DNA of 64,000 nt from Bacteroidales bacterium (GCA_035299085.1 DATGXG010000013.1:186001-250000); one strand, 5' to 3'; numbered from the stretch's first letter, positions 45,472 to 54,772 are shown. The notes: generated by a model from the sequence alone, not told the origin. A program made the numbers and translations.

Positions 45472-46373
45472 CGTTGTATGTTTTTTACAAATTGTGCTAT
45501 TTTTCTGATATGATCCGGGGTAGTGCCGCAGCAGCCGCCGATAATATTCGCCCCGGCCGCAACGAGAAGATCAAGGTAGCCGGCCATCTGGTCGGGGGTT
45601 TCAGGGAAGATTGTTTTCCCTTCACTATATACAGGCGCCCCGGCGTTTGCGTGAATAAGTACTGGTATATTAGTGTCGACAGACCTGATCTCCTTTACAA
45701 TGCCGATCATATTCTCAATACCATTACCGCAATTGGCTCCGATAATATGCGCACCGGCTATAGTGAGGGCTGAAACCATCTGTGCGGGGGTAATGCCCAT
45801 CATGGTATGGAAAGTATGATCACCTGTTTTTTCAAATGTCATTGTACAGATGATTTCCGCTTTTGTGTTTTCGCGGCAGGCGTTTACGGCAATGACCGCT
45901 TCTTCAATATCGGACATAGTCTCAATTACAAGCGCATCGGCACCTCCTTCTGAAAGGGCAATCGCCTGTTCGGCAAAGCAGTCGTAAAGTTCCTGCTGAC
46001 TGATATCACCCATGATAAGCATTTTTCCTGTAGGGCCTATTGAACCCAGGACATGCCGGTTATCGCCTGCAGCCTTACGGGAAATGTAAGCAGCGGCCCT
46101 GTTAATTTCACCGGTTCTTTCAGCAAGTCCGTAAGACGACAGTTTAATAGAATTTCCGCCAAAACTGTTGGTTTCAATCATATCAGCTCCGGCGTTTATA
46201 TAGCTTTCAGCAATCGCCAGAACATCGGCAGGTCTTGAAAGATTCCACATTTCAGGACATTCTCCGGGTAACAGGCCCCTGGCATGTAAAAATGTTCCCC
46301 ATGCTCCGTCCGAAACCATGATTCTGCCTTCACTTATTTGACTTGCTATTGTATTCATACCACTAAAATACAT
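45468..46373 (-). CDS. Homocysteine S-methyltransferase domain protein (MetH N-terminal module)
   Basis: The 301-residue protein matches the zinc homocysteine-binding barrel of MetH: VSDGAWGTFLHARG at the start and SIGPTGKML. The zinc cysteines are Cys215 (GANCGNG), Cys281 and Cys282 (GGCCGTTPDH). It is the length of one module, so the folate, cobalamin and activation modules are missing here and two of them are coded just downstream. It would take methyl from the corrinoid protein to make methionine. An ATG at 46358 is an alternative start. I see no cobalamin riboswitch in the 76-bp upstream gap. Confidence 0.9.
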   Translation of the reverse strand: MYFSGMNTIASQISEGRIMVSDGAWGTFLHARGLLPGECPEMWNLSRPADVLAIAESYINAGADMIETNSFGGNSIKLSSYGLAERTGEINRAAAYISRKAAGDNRHVLGSIGPTGKMLIMGDISQQELYDCFAEQAIALSEGGADALVIETMSDIEEAVIAVNACRENTKAEIICTMTFEKTGDHTFHTMMGITPAQMVSALTIAGAHIIGANCGNGIENMIGIVKEIRSVDTNIPVLIHANAGAPVYSEGKTIFPETPDQMAGYLDLLVAAGANIIGGCCGTTPDHIRKIAQFVKNIQR

Positions 46374-46449
46374 TAATAAATCATTTTATAAAAATGACTT
46401 ATTCTTTTTAGTTTTCCATATATTTAACAACCTGAAATTTTTACGATAG

Positions 46450-47472
46450 ATGACTGATTTGCAGTGGAATAACCTACTGAAGGCTGTAAACGGGGAAACG
46501 GTTGAACCCCTTCCTGCCGGTTTCATTATTGATTCTCCATGGTTGCCGAACTGGTTCGGAATCCGGATTCTTGATTATTTTTCAAATGATGATCTGTGGC
46601 TTCAGGCCAATTTCAAGGCAATTGAAACGTTTCCGGAACTGATGTTCCTTCCCGGATTCTGGAGTGAATATGGTATGTGTACAGAACCGTCTGCTTTCGG
46701 TGCCAAGTGCATTTTTTGGGAGAACGAATTTCCGTTTGCCGAAAAAACAATACACACTACTGATGATATTCAAAGAATAAAACTTCCTGATCCTGCAACT
46801 GACGGAATGCTTCCATTTATGCTGAACCGTCTTGTCACATCCAGAAAATTAATAGAAAGCAGAGGCCATCAGATCCGCTTTTCGGTTTCTAGAGGTCCGC
46901 TGAACATTGCCTCTTTTCTGATGGGAACCACTGAATTGATGACGGCCATGATGATGGAACCGGATGCAGTGCATGCCTTGCTGCGAATTATTACCGATTT
47001 TCTTAAATCATGGCATAGATTGCAGAGACGTGCCATTTCATCAATTGACGGTATTTTGATGCTGGATGACATTGTCGGGTTTGTCGGGGAAACTGAATTT
47101 CTTGAATTCGGTTACCCCTATCTGAAGGAGTTGTATGATGAAAATGTGTCGGTCAAATTCTTTCATAATGATGCGGATTTCACCATGTCGGTGAAACACT
47201 ATCCCGACCTGGGCATCAATCTTTTTAACCCGGGTGTGCAAATGACAGTTCAGGAAATCATTGATGTAACCCAAAGCAGGATGACAGTTCTTGGCAACAT
47301 TCCTCCAAGGGATGTTCTGGCATCAGGAACTGAAGAACAAATCACCAAAGCTGTTTCAGAACTTCTGAAAGGAACTTCCGTAAAAAACCGGCTTATTGCA
47401 TCATGCGGCGGAGGAATGCCTCCGGCTGTTTCAACCGGAAATATCCGAAGCTTCATAAAGGCTTTACAATAA
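46450..47472 (+). CDS. Uroporphyrinogen-decarboxylase-family corrinoid methyltransferase
   Basis: The 340-residue (beta/alpha)8 protein belongs to the UroD superfamily but is not HemE, because the HemE N-terminal motif PVWxMRQAGR is absent. The metal site of MtaA/MtbA-type enzymes is H-x-C...C; here it reads His239-Asn-Asp241 (FFHNDADF) with Cys319 in SCGGGMPP. The C-terminal NIPPRDVLASGT resembles the GNI-type loop. It is divergent from the homocysteine methyltransferase operon with a 76-bp gap. It probably moves a methyl group to or from the corrinoid protein; the donor is unknown. Confidence 0.85.
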   Translation: MTDLQWNNLLKAVNGETVEPLPAGFIIDSPWLPNWFGIRILDYFSNDDLWLQANFKAIETFPELMFLPGFWSEYGMCTEPSAFGAKCIFWENEFPFAEKTIHTTDDIQRIKLPDPATDGMLPFMLNRLVTSRKLIESRGHQIRFSVSRGPLNIASFLMGTTELMTAMMMEPDAVHALLRIITDFLKSWHRLQRRAISSIDGILMLDDIVGFVGETEFLEFGYPYLKELYDENVSVKFFHNDADFTMSVKHYPDLGINLFNPGVQMTVQEIIDVTQSRMTVLGNIPPRDVLASGTEEQITKAVSELLKGTSVKNRLIASCGGGMPPAVSTGNIRSFIKALQ

Positions 47473-47485
47473 TGTGAACTTTTGT

Positions 47486-47493
47486 TATTTTTG
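47486..47493 (+). promoter_or_regulatory. Putative -7 promoter box (TATTTTTG) for tpiA
   Basis: This is a full TAnnTTTG match. TTTA at 47464-47467, at the end of the previous gene, is 18 bp upstream. The leader before the ATG at 47527 is about 27 nt. Confidence 0.5.
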
Positions 47494-47526
47494 ATTCCTT
47501 TTTAAAAAAACTAAACACAATTCACG

Positions 47527-48276
47527 ATGAGAAAAAAAATAGTAGCCGGAAACTGGAAAATGAATAAAACACTTCAGGAAGGTGTTGAACTGGCCAAAAC
47601 AATTAACCGCCAGGTTGAAGACAATGGCGTTACCGTTGTGCTGTGCACTCCTTTTATTCATTTGTCGGAAGTACGCAATGTGATAAGCAAAGATTCACTT
47701 TATCTTGGCGCACAGAATTGCGCTTCTGAAACATCCGGAGCCTATACAGGTGAAATTTCAGTATCCATGATTAAATCGACAGGAGCTGAATTTGTTATCA
47801 TCGGGCATTCGGAAAGGAGAAGTTATTATCATGAAGATGATGCCCTTCTGAACAGAAAAACAAAACTGGCCCTTGAAGCAGGACTTACGCCTATTTTTTG
47901 CTGCGGAGAAGTGCTGGCTGAAAGGCAGTCGGGTAACCATATGAAGGTTGTAAAAACCCAGATTGAAAAAGGATTATTTGATTTGTCGCCGGCCGATTTT
48001 TCAAAAATAGTAATCGCTTATGAACCGGTTTGGGCAATAGGCACCGGTGTGAACGCAACATCAGACCAGGCACAGGAAATGCATAAAGCAATCCGTGAAT
48101 TGGTTGCCGAAAAATATGGGAATGAAGTGGCTGCCAACACGTCCATATTATATGGCGGAAGCTGCAAACCATCCAATGCAAAGGAATTGTTTGCCAATCC
48201 TGATGTTGACGGCGGCCTGATTGGTGGCGCATCACTGAATGCTGCTGATTTCATGGGTATTGTAAACGCTTTCTGA
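47527..48276 (+). CDS. tpiA: Triosephosphate isomerase
   Basis: This glycolytic enzyme interconverts dihydroxyacetone phosphate and glyceraldehyde-3-phosphate. The 249-residue protein has Asn9 and Lys11 (GNWKMNK), electrophile His94 ([11 protein letters not shown]), catalytic base Glu166 ([11 protein letters not shown]) and the phosphate-binding loops [12 protein letters not shown] and GLIGGASL. All expected residues are present. prmA follows on the same strand after 96 bp. Confidence 0.98.
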   Translation: MRKKIVAGNWKMNKTLQEGVELAKTINRQVEDNGVTVVLCTPFIHLSEVRNVISKDSLYLGAQNCASETSGAYTGEISVSMIKSTGAEFVIIGHSERRSYYHEDDALLNRKTKLALEAGLTPIFCCGEVLAERQSGNHMKVVKTQIEKGLFDLSPADFSKIVIAYEPVWAIGTGVNATSDQAQEMHKAIRELVAEKYGNEVAANTSILYGGSCKPSNAKELFANPDVDGGLIGGASLNAADFMGIVNAF

Positions 48277-48300
48277 GAAAATTATCCTACCGCAGCTTAT

Positions 48301-48319
48301 CGCCGGTCAGTGACCGGCG
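48301..48319. terminator. Perfect hairpin after tpiA
   Basis: CGCCGGTCA (48301-48309), G, and TGACCGGCG (48311-48319) form a 9-bp perfect stem, followed by GTGCCGCTTTATTATTTTTT. A second weak stem (GCAGC with GCCGC) surrounds it. It probably ends the tpiA transcript. Confidence 0.55.
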
Positions 48320-48372
48320 GTGCCGCTTTATTATTTTTTAGGTAAGGAGGTTTAACGCCAATCCCCTGCTGA

Positions 48373-49200
48373 ATGAAAATGACTGAAATAATAATTAATT
48401 GCAGGAGTGGTAACCCGGTGCCTGATGCACTTCCCTACCTTCTGGAATCGATAGGCTTCGAAGGATTTTTCGAACACGACCATTTCCTTTCAGCATATAT
48501 ACCTTCTGATAAGCTTAACAGGGAAGAAATCAATACCATCCTTGATGGATTTGGTATTAGTCCGGATTATGAAGTAAATGAAATTCCCGAAAAAAATTGG
48601 AATGAAGAATGGGAAAAGAATTTCGAGCCCATAGTTATCGGGGAAAGTTGTTATATCCGTGCTCCGTTCCATCCCAGGGCTGCCTATCCGTATGAAATTA
48701 TAATTGAACCCAAAATGTCTTTCGGCACGGGTCATCATGCCACTACATCATTGATGATCGGTGAGATGATGGATATTGACATGAAAGATAAATCTGTTCT
48801 TGATGCAGGTTGCGGCACCGGTATCCTGGCTATTTTTGCTGAACTGCTGGGCGCGGGTTCCATAACTGCTGTTGATATAGATGACTGGAGCTACCGCAAT
48901 GCCGTTGAAAACACTGCCCTGAACAATTGCCACCGGATAACAGTCAAGCAGGATGATATTTCCGCATATCGCGAAACTTCAACGTTTGATGTTATACTTG
49001 CCAATATAAATCTGAATGTATTAAAGTCCAGTCTGCACATATATTCATTTCTCAGCAAAACGGGAGGACATCTGCTTATGTCAGGCATACTAACAACCGA
49101 TATTGAAACGTTAAAGATGGATGCTGAAGCGATCGGTTTCGAGTTCGGTTTTAGTAAAACGCTGAACAATTGGGCGGTTATCAGGATGAGAAAAAAGTAA
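48373..49200 (+). CDS. prmA: Ribosomal protein L11 methyltransferase
   Basis: The enzyme trimethylates ribosomal protein L11. The 275-residue protein has an N-terminal substrate-recognition domain (about 1-95) and a class I methyltransferase domain. AdoMet is bound by SVLDAGCGTGILAIFAELLG and TAVDIDDW. The preceding FGTGHHATTSLMI and later DVILANINLNVL (the N/DPPY-like motif) are PrmA hallmarks. An in-frame TGA just before the ATG fixes 48373 as the earliest start; the ATG at 48379 is also possible. The 1500-residue gene follows closely. Confidence 0.95.
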   Translation: MKMTEIIINCRSGNPVPDALPYLLESIGFEGFFEHDHFLSAYIPSDKLNREEINTILDGFGISPDYEVNEIPEKNWNEEWEKNFEPIVIGESCYIRAPFHPRAAYPYEIIIEPKMSFGTGHHATTSLMIGEMMDIDMKDKSVLDAGCGTGILAIFAELLGAGSITAVDIDDWSYRNAVENTALNNCHRITVKQDDISAYRETSTFDVILANINLNVLKSSLHIYSFLSKTGGHLLMSGILTTDIETLKMDAEAIGFEFGFSKTLNNWAVIRMRKK

Positions 49201-49226
49201 TTACTTTTATATATTATATTCTTGAA

Positions 49227-52200
49227 ATGATGAATCTCAGGTTCATATTCCTGCTGATCCTGTCGGTTATTTATTTCAGCAATCCGTCAGTCAACGCTCA
49301 GCAAAACACATTCACAGGCGAAATAGGCAGCTATCCGCAGGAACTGGCAAATTACATTCAAAAAAACAGCAATCCGGAGAGTGAGGCCGTATTAAACGAA
49401 TTCCTTACTGCCTGGACTGTTGACAGTATTTTCACTTCCCAGGAGCAAGAGAAAATTGTAACCACATCCCTGAATCTTTTAAAAAAGAATGCAAGGCCCT
49501 TCCCTCATTTTACCCGGTACCTGAGTTGCATACTAATCCTCAAAAAAAATGAAGCCAAATCTGAAAAGTTCAGGGAGTGGGATAAAGGGCTTGATATGCT
49601 GCTGAATTCAAAGAAAGTCACATTGCAGGCCACCGACAGGTATCTTGGATTTATAAGGCAACTGGCCGATAGCAGTTCGTTATTCCGGTCAAGCAGCACA
49701 GAATGGAAATTCACCTCTCCTGATTTCAGATTCGTTTTTGATAGTACGATCCGGGTGCAGGTAAAAAACACATCGCTGATTTGCAAGGTAAGAAAAGACA
49801 GTATTGTGATTTTTGAAACGGGCGGCGATTATTATCCTCTCACCTATCAATGGAAAGGCTCTTCAGGTTTGGTTACCTGGGAAAGAGCCGGCTTTAAAAA
49901 AGAGGATGTATATGCAAAGCTCGAAAACTATGAGATTAATATGCAGCGTTCAGAATACACAGCCAGGAATGTTGTATTCGTAAACAAAATCTATTTTGAC
50001 GCACCGCTTAAAGGTGTGCTTATTGATAAAGTAAAATTCGACAAAACCCCTGCCGATGCTGATTTCCCGCAATTTAACTCTTATCAGACCGATTTCAAAA
50101 TAAAGGAATTATACAAACAAATCGATTACGAAGGCGGATTATCCATGCAGGGAGCAAAACTGGTTGGGACCGGAAATCGTGAAAAACAGGCAAAGATATT
50201 TGTATTCAGAAAAGACACTCTTGTATTGGTTGCATCATCTGATCATTTTTCGTTCAAGTCGGACCGCATCAATGCGGCAACAGCAGGCATCCTGATCAAA
50301 CTGAAAAAGGATTCGATCTTCCATCATGGTCTCGCCCTGAGCTACATGGTGAAGAACAGGGAACTTTCGCTGTTCAGGACAGAAAATTTCACTTCCCAAA
50401 GCCCGTATTTTGATTCATATCATAACATTGACATGACCTTTGAGCAGCTTAACTGGAAAATGGATGAACCGGTTATGCGGTTTACCGCTATGATGGGCAG
50501 TCAGAAGGGAGAAGCGAATTTTGAATCGATCAATTTCTTTAACAGTGATCAATACGCATCCATGCAAATGATGGATCAGAGTCACCCTCTTGTTTTGATC
50601 AGAAGTTATGCCCGTAAAATGGGCACCAATCAATTCCTGGCTGTTGATTTTGCCAACTATTTGCAAAAACCTGAAGCACAGGTGAAGCAGTTGCTTATGA
50701 GGATGGCGGCCAGGGGGTTTCTGTTTTATGATACCGAAACCGATATGGCTACCATACGGCCCCGGCTGAATGATTATATAGCGGCCAGTGTGGCTAAGAT
50801 TGATTATGACGTGATCAGCATTCCTTCAACAGTTAATACTCCTGTTGAAAATGCGATTTTTGACCTGCGGACTTATGATCTGACCATCCATGGCATACCC
50901 CGGATTTTTGTCAGCGATTCGCAAAATGTTGTCATATACCCTCTGAACGACCAGATCGTGATGAAAAAGAACCGTCATTTTCAGTTTGACGGTCAGGTGC
51001 AGGCCGGCCTTTTTACATTTACAGGCAGGAATTTCTTTTTTAATTACGATACTTTTAAAATTAATCTCAATAAAATTGATTCGCTCAGGATACGGTATCT
51101 CACAGGGCGTTATGACAATTTCGGGTTTCCGATAACTGAAAAGACTCAGACCCTCCTTGAAGATATGAAAGGCGAAGTTTACATCGACAGGCCGGATAAC
51201 AAATCAGGCAGGAATTCATATCCACAATACCCCATCTTTGTTTCAAAGGAAAGCGGTCATGTTTATTACGACAGCAAATCGATATTTAATGGCGTTTATA
51301 AACGGGATAATTTCTTTTTCAGGATTGACCCGTTCACAATGGACAGTATAGATAATTTCAACCGGCGATCAATGAAGTTTGACGGCGAACTGGCCTCAGC
51401 CGGCATATTCCCGCAAATACGCGAGACACTTCGGCTGCAACCCGACAATTCACTCGGATTTCAGCATATGATATCCGACACCGGCCTTCCTGTTTATAAC
51501 GGAAAAGGGAAATTCACGAGCTTGCTTTCTCTTACAAACAAGGGATTAACCGGATCAGGAACGCTGTATTATCTTACATCGCAATTCGGATCGGATGAGA
51601 TCCAATTCTTCCCCGATTCGCTTAATACAATGGCGAAAGATTTTACTATCGTCCAGAAGTTGTCAGAGACACAATTCCCGTATGTTAAATCGAATAACGT
51701 TTCTGTTCACTGGATTCCTGCAGAAGATGTGTTATATGCCGGTATGACCGACAACCGGTTTACTATGTATAATCCACAGACCAGCCTGGCGGGACGTTTG
51801 AAACTCCAGCCGAAAGGTTTAACAGGTGACGGACGACTTTATATGGAAGGCGCCGATCTCACCTCCGGTCTGTTTGTGTTCAGGGCTAATGTAGCAGAAG
51901 CAGACACATCTGACTTCTTTTTAAAATCGTTGCATTCAGAGGGATTTACAGTCCTTACCGAAAATATACATTCTCATATAGACTTTGAATCAAGGAAAGG
52001 AATTTTCAGATCGAATGAAGAATTCACACTGGTTTCATTTCCTGAAAACAAGTATGTAAGTTTCCTTGATAATTTTGAATGGGATATGAATAACAAAATC
52101 CTGGCTATGGGCGAGACGAATGGTTCGCAGATCCAGAATCAGAATCAGAATGATGAAGAAACACTTACAGGGCCAAGATATATAAGTACAGACCCGGACC

Positions 52201-53729
52201 AGGATTCTCTCAGCTTTATTTCGCCGGTTGCTTATTACGATTATGACAGCAACCTCATCAAAGCAACGGATGTAAAATATATTGACATTGCGGATGCCCG
52301 GATATTTCCTGATCAGAACAAGCTTACCGTTCAGGCCGATGCCAGGTTAAGAACCCTGTTTAAAGCCGTTATCCTGGCTAACCGGAATACAAAGTATTTT
52401 TCACTGTACAATGCAACGATAAATATTGCGTCAAAGAACAAGTACATGGGATCGGCATATTATAATTATGTAGATGAGATAAAAGAGGAGCACCCTGTAT
52501 ATTTCAGTTCTATTGGAGTGGATGATAATATACAGACGATAGGAAACGGGGCGATTGAAGCGGATGCGGATTTCACCCTGAGCCCTAATTATAGGTACCA
52601 GGGAAAGGTATATCTCGAAGCAGCCAAACAGTTTCTGACGTTTGACGGCTCCACACTGATCGAACACAACTGTGAGATGATCCCTACCCGGTGGATGCAT
52701 TTCAGATCAGAAATCGATCCGATGAACATTTACATTCCTGTAGGCGAGGATTTGATTGATATTGAAAGGAATAAAATTTTCAACGGACTTTACATGTATT
52801 ATGATTCAGTGCATGTATATCCTACTTTTCTTTCAGGGAGGAAGTTTTCAAGTGATGTTCCCGTAAGTACAGCTATGGGATTCCTTTATTATAATCATGA
52901 AAAGCAGGAATACCAGATCGGTGCGAAAGAAAAACTGCTGGATCCGACAGTGCCGGGAAATCTTCTCACGCTTCATCGTGAAAACTGCATTTTATACGGA
53001 GAGGGAAAAATGGATCTTGGCGCCAAACTCGGCCAGATGAGTCTGACAACTGTGGGCAACATGACGCACAACAGCATTGAGAACAAGACCGCGATGAATG
53101 TGATGCTTGGCATTGATTTCTTCATGCCTGATAATATACTTGGTGTTATGGCTGCTGAAATTGACAGCTTTCCTAATCTTCCGGCAGTCGACCTCAATAA
53201 TCCTGTGATCACAAAAGGCACTGTTGACCTGATCGGAAAGGAAAGATACGATGCCATGAAATCGGAACTCAGTCTGTTTGGCACTGTAAAGGAAGCTCCA
53301 GCTGAACTGAGGCATTCCATCATGTTCAATGAACTGACGCTGAGATGGGACGATGAAGCTAACTCATGGGTGTCAGTGGGTAAAATCGGGATAGCAAGCA
53401 TCAACAATGTCCAGGTGAATAAGCGGGTTGACGGATTGCTGGAATTGCAGATCAAGAGAAGCGGCAACATCCTTGATTTCTACCTTCAGATTGATCGTCG
53501 CACATGGTATTATTTTGGTTATACACGGGGTGTGCTACAGGTACATTCTTCGAATAAAGAATTCCTTGACAAAATAATGAAACTGAAGCCGAATGAAAGG
53601 CGGTTAAAAGTAACAAACGGTGGTGAATCGTACATTTATATGGTATCAACCGATGTAAAGAAAAATTCGTTTGTGAGGAGATATCGTGATCTACAGGAAC
53701 AGCAGGAACAGCCTGAGGAACAGAAGTAG
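49227..53729 (+). CDS. Very large exported protein of unknown function
   Basis: Starting at 49227 (MMNLRFIFLLILSVIYF, cut near NAQQ) the protein is 1500 residues. A start at 49170 would overlap the prmA frame. The first 160 mature residues are helical. The rest is almost all beta-strand, in units of about 40-60 residues such as FDGQVQAGLFTFTGRNFFF, MKFDGELASAGIFPQIRETL and GNGAIEADADFTLSPNYRY, which read like stacked sheets. The C-terminal part (GIASINNVQVNKRVDGLLEL) is followed by a helix and a Gln/Glu-rich tail. There is no T9SS sorting domain and no barrel-ending aromatic. I do not recognise a family. Confidence 0.8.
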   Translation: MMNLRFIFLLILSVIYFSNPSVNAQQNTFTGEIGSYPQELANYIQKNSNPESEAVLNEFLTAWTVDSIFTSQEQEKIVTTSLNLLKKNARPFPHFTRYLSCILILKKNEAKSEKFREWDKGLDMLLNSKKVTLQATDRYLGFIRQLADSSSLFRSSSTEWKFTSPDFRFVFDSTIRVQVKNTSLICKVRKDSIVIFETGGDYYPLTYQWKGSSGLVTWERAGFKKEDVYAKLENYEINMQRSEYTARNVVFVNKIYFDAPLKGVLIDKVKFDKTPADADFPQFNSYQTDFKIKELYKQIDYEGGLSMQGAKLVGTGNREKQAKIFVFRKDTLVLVASSDHFSFKSDRINAATAGILIKLKKDSIFHHGLALSYMVKNRELSLFRTENFTSQSPYFDSYHNIDMTFEQLNWKMDEPVMRFTAMMGSQKGEANFESINFFNSDQYASMQMMDQSHPLVLIRSYARKMGTNQFLAVDFANYLQKPEAQVKQLLMRMAARGFLFYDTETDMATIRPRLNDYIAASVAKIDYDVISIPSTVNTPVENAIFDLRTYDLTIHGIPRIFVSDSQNVVIYPLNDQIVMKKNRHFQFDGQVQAGLFTFTGRNFFFNYDTFKINLNKIDSLRIRYLTGRYDNFGFPITEKTQTLLEDMKGEVYIDRPDNKSGRNSYPQYPIFVSKESGHVYYDSKSIFNGVYKRDNFFFRIDPFTMDSIDNFNRRSMKFDGELASAGIFPQIRETLRLQPDNSLGFQHMISDTGLPVYNGKGKFTSLLSLTNKGLTGSGTLYYLTSQFGSDEIQFFPDSLNTMAKDFTIVQKLSETQFPYVKSNNVSVHWIPAEDVLYAGMTDNRFTMYNPQTSLAGRLKLQPKGLTGDGRLYMEGADLTSGLFVFRANVAEADTSDFFLKSLHSEGFTVLTENIHSHIDFESRKGIFRSNEEFTLVSFPENKYVSFLDNFEWDMNNKILAMGETNGSQIQNQNQNDEETLTGPRYISTDPDQDSLSFISPVAYYDYDSNLIKATDVKYIDIADARIFPDQNKLTVQADARLRTLFKAVILANRNTKYFSLYNATINIASKNKYMGSAYYNYVDEIKEEHPVYFSSIGVDDNIQTIGNGAIEADADFTLSPNYRYQGKVYLEAAKQFLTFDGSTLIEHNCEMIPTRWMHFRSEIDPMNIYIPVGEDLIDIERNKIFNGLYMYYDSVHVYPTFLSGRKFSSDVPVSTAMGFLYYNHEKQEYQIGAKEKLLDPTVPGNLLTLHRENCILYGEGKMDLGAKLGQMSLTTVGNMTHNSIENKTAMNVMLGIDFFMPDNILGVMAAEIDSFPNLPAVDLNNPVITKGTVDLIGKERYDAMKSELSLFGTVKEAPAELRHSIMFNELTLRWDDEANSWVSVGKIGIASINNVQVNKRVDGLLELQIKRSGNILDFYLQIDRRTWYYFGYTRGVLQVHSSNKEFLDKIMKLKPNERRLKVTNGGESYIYMVSTDVKKNSFVRRYRDLQEQQEQPEEQK

Positions 53730-53743
53730 TTCTTTTCAGCATT

Positions 53744-53970
53744 CGTCATTGCGAGGAGCCAGAAAAATTTATCAGGCTAGTACAATATAACAGCAACGAA
53801 GCAATCTGCCTCCACAGGAAGTACGATCTCATGAAAAAGTTTTCGTCGCAGATAGTAAATTGTTAATCTCCTATTATCTGTCTTTGCATGGTCCTGCCTG
53901 TCCGGGCAGATTGCTTCATCGCATGAAATTCCTTCAATAATCAGAATATTTTTCGCTCCTCGCAATGACG
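53744..53970. repeat. Palindromic intergenic repeat, copy C
   Basis: The terminal arms are CGTCATTGCGAGGAGC (53744-53759) and its exact complement (53955-53970). The inner arms are AACGAAGCAATCTGCC (about 53795-53810) and the complementary GGGCAGATTGCTTCATCG (about 53904-53921). This copy is 227 bp, about 16-26 bp longer than A and B, with an unrelated centre. It starts 14 bp after the stop of the large exported protein and takes up most of the 326-bp gap before comB. Confidence 0.86.
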
Positions 53971-54055
53971 GGCTTCAGCAAATATTTGCTCTTTTTCCTT
54001 TTTTCACGCAGGAAATTATACTTTATTTGTCAGAAGATTATAAAAAACGATTGTT

Positions 54056-54772
54056 TTGACAAAAAGATCAGTTGAAGTTTGTTTTTCACCGGCTCTCTAT
54101 CCCGAATTCAAAAAGGATGAGGCAATAGTTGTAATAGCCGACATCCTGAGGGCCACGTCTGCCATTGTCACTGCTTTTATGAATGGCGTCAACCGGATTA
54201 TACCGGTGGGCACACTGGAGGAAGCAAAAAGCTATAAGGAAAAAGGTTATCTTGTGGCAGCCGAAAGGGATGGCATTGTAAGGGATTTCGCAGATTTCGG
54301 TAATTCTCCCTATAATTTTAAGAAGGAAATCATTGAAGGCCGTGAAATAGTGTACTCCACAACCAACGGCACCAACTGCATCACAATGGCTTCGCACAGC
54401 CACCGGGTAGTAATAGGCGCCCATCTGAATTTAAATGCAATTGCGGAATACCTTATTCATGAAAAGCGCGATGTGATCGTTCTTTGTGCAGGATGGAAAA
54501 ATAAGTTCAACCTTGAAGATTCCATCTTTGCAGGTGCTTTGTCGGAGTTGCTGCTGAATAGCGGAGAATTCAGCACGATTTGTGATTCGGCATATGCATC
54601 AATTGATTTGTGGCATACAGCCCGGCCTTCGGTAATGGATTATTTAGAAAAGGCGGCTCAACGACACCGTCTAAAAAAGAACAATCTGGACGATGTGATC
54701 GAATATTGTCATACACAAGATATTACGCGTATTATTCCGGTGCTTGAAAATCACTATCTTGTAAAATTATAA
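54056..54772 (+). CDS. comB: ComB-type 2-phosphosulfolactate phosphatase
   Basis: The 238-residue protein fits the ComB family: VVIADILRATSAIVTAFMNG (metal-binding Asp and Arg), VAAERDGI, DFGNSP, STTNGTNCI and LCAGWKNKFNLEDSIFAGAL. In methanogens ComB dephosphorylates 2-phosphosulfolactate on the way to coenzyme M. Bacteroidota carry it without the rest of that route, so its real substrate here is uncertain. The start is TTG; no ATG lies near enough upstream in frame. It is followed by serC on the same strand but with its own promoter between. Confidence 0.88.
   Translation: MTKRSVEVCFSPALYPEFKKDEAIVVIADILRATSAIVTAFMNGVNRIIPVGTLEEAKSYKEKGYLVAAERDGIVRDFADFGNSPYNFKKEIIEGREIVYSTTNGTNCITMASHSHRVVIGAHLNLNAIAEYLIHEKRDVIVLCAGWKNKFNLEDSIFAGALSELLLNSGEFSTICDSAYASIDLWHTARPSVMDYLEKAAQRHRLKKNNLDDVIEYCHTQDITRIIPVLENHYLVKL

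Noticed and set aside
46374-46449. Cobalamin riboswitch between the divergent methyltransferase genes
   Set aside because: The gap is only 76 bp, A/T-rich, with no B12-box-like sequence and too short for the structure.
46450-47472. Uroporphyrinogen decarboxylase HemE
   Set aside because: The HemE N-terminal substrate motif is missing and the neighbours are corrinoid genes, so a methyltransferase role is more likely.
48341-48351. Strong Shine-Dalgarno-like TAAGGAGGT before prmA
   Set aside because: It is more than 20 nt from the ATG and no other start codon follows at a proper distance, so it is not clearly used.
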